From Coxiellaceae bacterium (GTDB lineage: Bacteria > Pseudomonadota > Gammaproteobacteria > Coxiellales > Coxiellaceae): a stretch of DNA of 8,469 nucleotides. A model generated the notes under the pieces. The model searched no databases, was not told where the DNA came from, and saw only the letters and a list, made by a program, of their open reading frames with translations. Below are positions 1 to 5,600 of this stretch, in pieces. The number at the start of each line of letters is the position of its first letter. Position 1 is the stretch's first letter. Location of the stretch: NCBI GenBank assembly GCA_014238325.1, contig JABABH010000084.1:1-8469 (forward strand), written 5' to 3'. The position numbers and the translations under genes were made by a program.

Positions 1-1123
1 ATTTGTGGCCCCAGGGCCCAACCGAATAATTCTGCAACCTTTCCGCAACCTTCGCGGTGCGGAATGCGAACTCATCACCGGCAGCACACAGTATATTGAT
101 GCTCACTATGTGAGTACGCTATATCTTAATGGACACCAAATTCCTATTATGAAGACAGATGAATATAGCATCTATGGGTCACCCCATCTCAAATGCACAA
201 TGGTGAATAAAAATATTGATCTTTCAGGCACGATGACAATTAACCAAGCACGACTGCATCCTGTCAATTTTAATACCATCACCACACTACCCAGTGACGT
301 TATTTTTATGCATCCTACAAAAAAACAATCAACATGGAAAATCAGCATGAATATGATGCTCAAATTAGGGCAGCAGGTATCCTTTTCTGCCTTAGGAGCC
401 ACTGGAAAATTATCGGGACAACTCATGCTAGATAAGAAATATCATCAACCCATCATCGCTAACGGCACCGTTCATATTCAAGATGCAACCTATAATATCA
501 AAGAGAATACGCTTAATATTTCAAAAGATTCATCTTTTTATTATCATCACGATGCGCTCAACAATCCAAAACTCAACCTTAAAGTGACTCGCCATATTCA
601 TGTTTCTGCTGAAGAGCCTGTCAAAAATTCTCGAAAAAATACAGTAGGCTTAGTAATAGAAGGATCTTTCGCACGTCCAACTCTTAATTTATTTGCTTCT
701 TCAACGAATATGACCTCAGCCGATATTCTTTCATATCTTTTATTTGGACATCCCGCTAATAATAATACAGCTTCTAATTTAATTCTATTAGCTGAAATTT
801 TAGAAGATTTAAAATTAAAAAATACAGGGAAATTTAGCTATCTCCGCGAACAGATTATACAAGGATTGGGGTTGAGCGATGTCAGTTTAGCGGCAGAGGA
901 TACAGCAACGATGAAAGAAAGTGTACTAGGAGAAGGCTACCATACCTCATTGGTAGGACGTTATTTGACGCCCCATATTTATGTACAATATAATCGTGGC
1001 ATTATTACACCCTTAGATATTATACAAGTGCGCTATCTCATTTCTAAAAACTGGGCTATCCAAACGGAAACGAGCAGTGTCGGCAGTGGTGGTGATATTT
1101 TATATACTATAAAACGTAATTAA
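1..1123 (+). CDS. tamB: TamB, C-terminal part (translocation and assembly module, inner-membrane-anchored beta-helical protein); 5' end outside window
   Basis: TamB is a very long periplasm-spanning protein that works with the outer-membrane protein TamA in autotransporter/outer-membrane protein assembly, and TamB-like proteins carry phospholipid between the membranes. Only about 373 residues are visible, against roughly 1250 for the whole E. coli protein. The frame is already open at the first bases (ttt before a GTG at 5-7), so that GTG is not the start. Numbering from it, residues 40-85 follow the TamB pattern of a short hydrophobic strand, then SPHL and an 'L-x-G-x-M-x-I-x-x-A-x-L-x-P' strand. 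Residues 135-195 are the G-x-L-x-G...G-T-V-x-I-x-x-A-T-Y repeats of the C-terminal domain (formerly DUF490). Residues 236-250 carry 'TSADILSYLLFG', and the end (GRYLTPHIYVQYNRGI, then VRYLISKNWAIQTE and DILYTIKR) is the conserved TamB C-terminus that contacts TamA. The stop is TAA at 1121-1123. tamA would be expected upstream, outside the window. Nothing looks broken. Confidence 0.93.
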   Translation, partial: FVAPGPNRIILQPFRNLRGAECELITGSTQYIDAHYVSTLYLNGHQIPIMKTDEYSIYGSPHLKCTMVNKNIDLSGTMTINQARLHPVNFNTITTLPSDVIFMHPTKKQSTWKISMNMMLKLGQQVSFSALGATGKLSGQLMLDKKYHQPIIANGTVHIQDATYNIKENTLNISKDSSFYYHHDALNNPKLNLKVTRHIHVSAEEPVKNSRKNTVGLVIEGSFARPTLNLFASSTNMTSADILSYLLFGHPANNNTASNLILLAEILEDLKLKNTGKFSYLREQIIQGLGLSDVSLAAEDTATMKESVLGEGYHTSLVGRYLTPHIYVQYNRGIITPLDIIQVRYLISKNWAIQTETSSVGSGGDILYTIKRN

Positions 1124-1211
1124 ATCCAGCACCATCATCCTACCAAACTCGATACCATTTGATCATAACGACGATAGCAACACAGCTTATGCCCCAACAT
1201 TATGCGATGAT

Positions 1212-2480
1212 TTAAGCACTTTCTAGTGAGGGTATCTCGGAGGATTGGAAATTGAATCGATAACGTAACCACCATAACAAAAAGAGAGCAGGCGCCCCTA
1301 ACATAGCTGTAAAAAGATAAAACTGAGCCCAACCCCAATGATGCACTAATACAGGAACAATAGGTCCTGCAAACACACGGCCCAATGCCGTCAACGCGGA
1401 AAAGAAAGCATACTGGGTTGCAGAATATTTATGATTGCACAGCTTCATCACAAAAACGACTAAGGCCAACATACTCAAGCCAGAACAAAAATACTCACAG
1501 AATATAGCCAATACAGCACATATATAATTCTTTTCCATTAAAGCCAACGACATATAGCATAAATTAGACAGAGCTTGTAATAGACCAAAAATCATTAATG
1601 CGCGAAATAAGCCTATCAAGGGCAATACAGCACCCGCTGCGATACCGCCTAGAATAGTCGCCGACAAGGCCACTAATTTATACATGACCCCCAGCTCGAC
1701 TAGAGTAAAACCTATATTACGAATGAGAAAAGTCGTATTTAGTGCAAAAGCTAAAGCATCTGGTAACTTATACAATATAATAAACATGAATATTATCAGT
1801 ACATGCTTACGTTTCAGGATGTCGCGAAAAGGATCCGAGCATGCTGCTCGCCAGGTAGCAGGTTGATTCTCTTGATAATCGCATGCCGGCGCATATATCG
1901 TTGCTATCATAGCCATCATAATACATGCAGCCATCATTAAATACGTTCCCTTCCATCCCATATGTGCAGCTAATAACAATGCCAATCCACCACCGACCAA
2001 CATAGCGATACGATATCCTATGGTCATCACGGCCACCCCTGGACCACGTTCTGCAACATGCAACAGATCAACGCGATAAGCATCTATCGCGATATCTTGA
2101 GAGGCTGAAAAGAAAGCAACACATAATGCCAGGCAAGCCAGCAAACTCGGCTCCCGATTGGGTGATAGAAAAGCCATCATAACGAGCCCCACAGCAATAC
2201 AAGCTTGTGTGATTAAAACCCAACCCCGACGACGTCCTAAGAAGCTGACTGAAACTCGATCGATACAGGGTGCCCATAAAAATTTATAGGCATAAGGCTG
2301 TCCTACTAAACTCAGCATACCAATGGTTGCCAGATCTATACCGGATACTGTATACCAAGCTTGTAACGTGGAGCCTAGCAATAATAAAGGCAATCCCGAT
2401 GCAAAGCTTAAACATAATATAAAAAAGAGGCGCTTATTGAAATACCTATAAAAAGATGCCCACCCTCTGAGATGCATCAT
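1212..2480 (-). CDS. ampG: AmpG-family muropeptide permease (major facilitator superfamily)
   Basis: AmpG is the inner-membrane, proton-driven importer of GlcNAc-anhydroMurNAc muropeptides for peptidoglycan recycling; in some species it also feeds AmpR-controlled beta-lactamase induction. From the chosen start the protein has 422 residues, shorter than E. coli AmpG (491, 14 membrane segments), and looks like the common 12-segment form. Family motifs in order are FASGLPL (26-32), TLQAWYTV with IDLATIG (38-54), SLVGQPYAYKFLWAP (57-71), FLGRRRGW (80-87), SASQDIAIDAYRVD (125-138), GYRIAMLVGGGLAL (155-168), LYKLPDALA (236-244) with TTFLIR, LFRALMIFGLLQALSN (291-306), SATQYAFFSAL (353-363) and FYLFTAMLGAPALFLL at the end. 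I chose the ATG at 2478-2480 because AAGGAAGG lies just upstream and the promoter predicts a transcript start near 2515. An ATG at 2502-2504 adds eight residues but has no ribosome binding site and almost no leader. The adjacent ATG at 2475-2477 is also possible. The gene is converging with tamB and downstream of the giant gene on the same strand, with its own promoter. Confidence 0.94.
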   Translation of the reverse strand: MMHLRGWASFYRYFNKRLFFILCLSFASGLPLLLLGSTLQAWYTVSGIDLATIGMLSLVGQPYAYKFLWAPCIDRVSVSFLGRRRGWVLITQACIAVGLVMMAFLSPNREPSLLACLALCVAFFSASQDIAIDAYRVDLLHVAERGPGVAVMTIGYRIAMLVGGGLALLLAAHMGWKGTYLMMAACIMMAMIATIYAPACDYQENQPATWRAACSDPFRDILKRKHVLIIFMFIILYKLPDALAFALNTTFLIRNIGFTLVELGVMYKLVALSATILGGIAAGAVLPLIGLFRALMIFGLLQALSNLCYMSLALMEKNYICAVLAIFCEYFCSGLSMLALVVFVMKLCNHKYSATQYAFFSALTALGRVFAGPIVPVLVHHWGWAQFYLFTAMLGAPALFLLWWLRYRFNFQSSEIPSLESA

Positions 2481-2482
2481 TG

Positions 2483-2490
2483 CCTTCCTT
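2483..2490 (-). promoter_or_regulatory. Ribosome binding site of ampG
   Basis: On the minus strand the sequence reads AAGGAAGGCAATGATG. The AAGGA core is five bases from the first ATG (2478-2480) and eight from the second (2475-2477). This decides the start against the upstream ATG at 2502-2504, which is preceded only by a T-rich stretch with no Shine-Dalgarno match. Confidence 0.7.
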
Positions 2491-2522
2491 ATGGCTCTAT
2501 CCATATAAATATAAAAAGAAGA

Positions 2523-2550
2523 ATTATATCATTTCATGACTATCTTGCAA
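2523..2550 (-). promoter_or_regulatory. Sigma70-type promoter of ampG
   Basis: On the minus strand there is a -35 box TTGCAA (2545-2550, four of six consensus bases), a 16-base spacer and a perfect -10 box TATAAT (2523-2528). Transcription would begin near 2515, leaving a leader of about 35 bases to the ATG at 2480. The site lies in the gap between the giant gene (stop at 2609) and ampG, so ampG can be expressed independently of the giant gene. I see no clear operator palindrome overlapping it. Confidence 0.72.
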
Positions 2551-2608
2551 TATATACCCATGCCACTAACAAGATGCGAAGCATACACTTGAAGTGGGAT
2601 GGATATCA

Positions 2609-5600
2609 TTACCTATTTTCTAAAAAATTATATTCCATCGCTGATTTTTGCTGATTATTGAGGTGGGGGTCTCTGTATATCGAAAAAATTCCTGTATAGA
2701 CATCATAGTCATCATTTGAAGTATCCAGTTCTTCTATAGAGCATAAAGCTTTACAGGTTGCATCTTCGAATAAATTATACTCTTTTCCCGCTAATTTTCT
2801 AAAATGTCTTATTTGCTTTGGCTGATATCCTTGACTATTCTTTTTATGGGCGTAGTATAATGGATAACGTTCTTTTTCTTCTCCTTTTGCAAGGTTAATT
2901 CCAGCTTGTGTGCTTTTAAAAAAATCTTGGCAGACATAAGCAACAGCTGGTGATGTTAGGGTATCAGCAAGCTTTCCCGCTATCTTATCAGCCATAGCAT
3001 TAGCTTGATTTTCTGCTGCATATGGTTTCGAAAAAGCAGGAGCTATCCTCGTTACTTGCATAGGGGGCGCGGCACTGGATACCTCATTGGCATGCTTCCA
3101 CCAGCCCCCAATTTGAGATACGTAATGATATAGACTTTGAAAAATCGATACCGAGTGACAAGCTGCGTTATTAACAGGTTGATATTCCATCAACTCTCTC
3201 TTAACTCGATGAGATCTTACATCAGAATGGTTGGAAAGGGTCTCATTATCTGTATCATTTTGCAATGCTAAGCTTGTTGTTGATACATTCATGCGGGATG
3301 ACACATGGTCATAGGAGGATATATTCCTATCAAACGATATATTTTCAAAACTGATATCCTGTATCTTAAAAGTTAGAAGACTATACAAGTGAAAATTCTG
3401 TAATGCTTGAATAGTAACTATTTTTTCCGGATTATCGCTATGATTGGAAAAGGTCTCGTTATTCCTATCATCTTGAAATGCTAAGTTTGTTGATGATACA
3501 TTCGTGTGGGATGACACATGGTCATAGGAGGATATATTCATATCAGAGGATATATTTTCAAAACTCATATAATTTATCTTAAAATTTAGAAGTCTATACA
3601 AGTAGATATTCTGTAATGCTTGAATAGTAACTATTTTTTTCGGGTTATCGCTAAAGACAATGCCCATATCTTTGCTAAAACTTGAGGTCACTATACTATA
3701 ATTCCCAATTTCTATCACATCCTTTAATACTGCTTTCTCTGCAAATTTTTCATCTAAAAAACTTATGAACCTAGTAGCATGGATAAAATTTCTCCTATAC
3801 AGATAGGTTTGACTTAAGGTAGGCATCAACTCAGCAACTATACTAATTTCTCTAGAACTGCTGAAATTCACTCGATACATTTTATCATTAATGCTTAAGT
3901 ATCTTCTCCCTACTCCTTCTGCTTTTTTAAAATAATCTTCTAAGGTGACCCATAAGGCCTGATTTAAAGAAAATCCTCGATGTGGATAAGATAGAAATAA
4001 AAGTAAATCATAACTGCCCTCAGGGCGTAATACATCATTAATTTCCCAAACCTTTAATACAACATATTTTTGAGGACGTGGCACAATCAGGTGGATACAG
4101 TTATAGGCAATAGGAATATGCCTCAAATTCGTTGCTTCCTCGTTCATAGATATCTCTAATACACCTGAAGCAACAGGATTAGGAATAATAGGCAAGGTAT
4201 TATTTTGAAGTAAAAATCTAAGAGCACGACTCGTAGTATGAGCTGATAAGGAATAATTATGAGCAATAGGTTCTTGAAATGTAGCATGATGAAAAACATG
4301 ATCATGTTTCTCCGTTGCATTGTTGCGAACTGACACCATACTCACCATGTCTTTTATAGGGTCTGGCACGGATTGAGCTATCTTTCTTAACTCACTTTGT
4401 GAAGCTATCTCTACATCAAGTTTTAAGATAGGTTTTCCCCCATTGGAAGGAAAAATCAGTGTGCTAGATAAATTTTTACTCCTATCAAAATAATAGCTTG
4501 AGAACAAAACAGTCAGGGGCTTAGAAAAACCTATATATAAATTTGATACCTTACATTTCAGGTGATGCATGATAGGAAATTCAGATGTCTCTGAGAATGA
4601 AGCCTGGCAATCATTAATTAACCCATTATAATTCAGATCTATGCGCGCTGCCTTTTGATTATCTCTTTCTATCGATGCTATTAAAGGCATTCCTTGGCCT
4701 GTATATTTTATCAAAAAATGTTGACTATCTCTGATCTCTGTTCCTGGACCTTCTAAATAAATTATGAGTGGTTCTCCACCACCCTTCATATTAACATCTA
4801 TTTTATGTAACGTTGAAACACGACTCGGCAAGTGTAGTAGCATATGACTTTTAGGCAAATGACCTAGACGATGAGTGTATTTTGCACTACCATATATAAT
4901 CACTGCATTTATCTTTTCCATCTGAGGAATATTCATAGAAAAAGAGGCAAATGTTATCTTATCCTGGTGGAAAGATATATCGGATCTCCTTCGAATAGCC
5001 GGTAATCCTCTGAAATCAAAAATAATTTTTTTAACCTCTAACTTTTGTATCTGGATCGATTGACGTATCTGCATAAATTTAAAACTTACGGATTGATATC
5101 CACTAATTTTTAAATTCAAAACTGAAGGATTAAACATCTTATAAAAGACGGGAGGAAAGAATTTAGGTTTGGGAAGCAGGTCAATCAATAAATTCTCTTC
5201 ATTATTTGCGTTAGCATAAAAATTTGCTGATTGAACAAAATGTGATATCAAAAGTACATGAAAATTAAAAGGCACTGGCTGACACTGCAAAAATTTTTCG
5301 TAAAATAGCAAGCCACGAATATTATTTTTTCTAGATGGATCTGTTCTGGCACCCGTTAAGCCCAATATATCTCCCCTTGATTCAAATAAATTCAAAAAAT
5401 AACGTCCTTCACATTGGTAATTAATACGTATTTCATCCTCACTAAGCGTGGAGGTGAAGTTTGAACAGCTTTCTATATTCGCTCCAGGAGGAAAAAAAAT
5501 ATTTTTATGAACAGTACCAGGACTCTGCCCATTACAATGATTGTCACCATGAGGAAATACAACGTATATCAAATCCTCATCATCCACCCAAGGTGCAAAA

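Noticed and set aside
172..426. 84-codon open frame on the minus strand inside tamB
   Set aside because: It lies antisense within a clear tamB coding region, has no ribosome binding site or recognisable product, and is a shadow frame.
1124..1211. Possible bidirectional terminator between converging tamB and ampG
   Set aside because: Only weak pairings are found (atcat with atgat across about 40 bases, and a duplicated GCATAA on the minus strand). There is no GC-rich stem with a T-tract on either strand.
1135..1338. 67-codon minus-strand frame overlapping the 3' end of ampG
   Set aside because: It overlaps the ampG C-terminus in another frame and no protein family is evident. The ampG frame has unmistakable homology.
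1684..1866. 60-codon plus-strand frame inside ampG
   Set aside because: Antisense shadow of the permease, with no independent support.
2068..2277. 69-codon minus-strand frame inside ampG
   Set aside because: It is an out-of-frame reading of the AmpG region that includes the conserved SASQD motif, so the AmpG frame is the real one.
2574..2597. Small hairpins (atgc-gaa-gcat and cactt-g-aagtg) downstream of the giant gene
   Set aside because: The stems are only four and five pairs, with three-base and one-base loops and no following T-tract, so they do not support a terminator.
2472..2654. 60-codon plus-strand frame spanning the gap between ampG and the giant gene
   Set aside because: It overlaps the ampG start, its promoter and the 3' end of the giant gene on the other strand. 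The composition is not protein-like.
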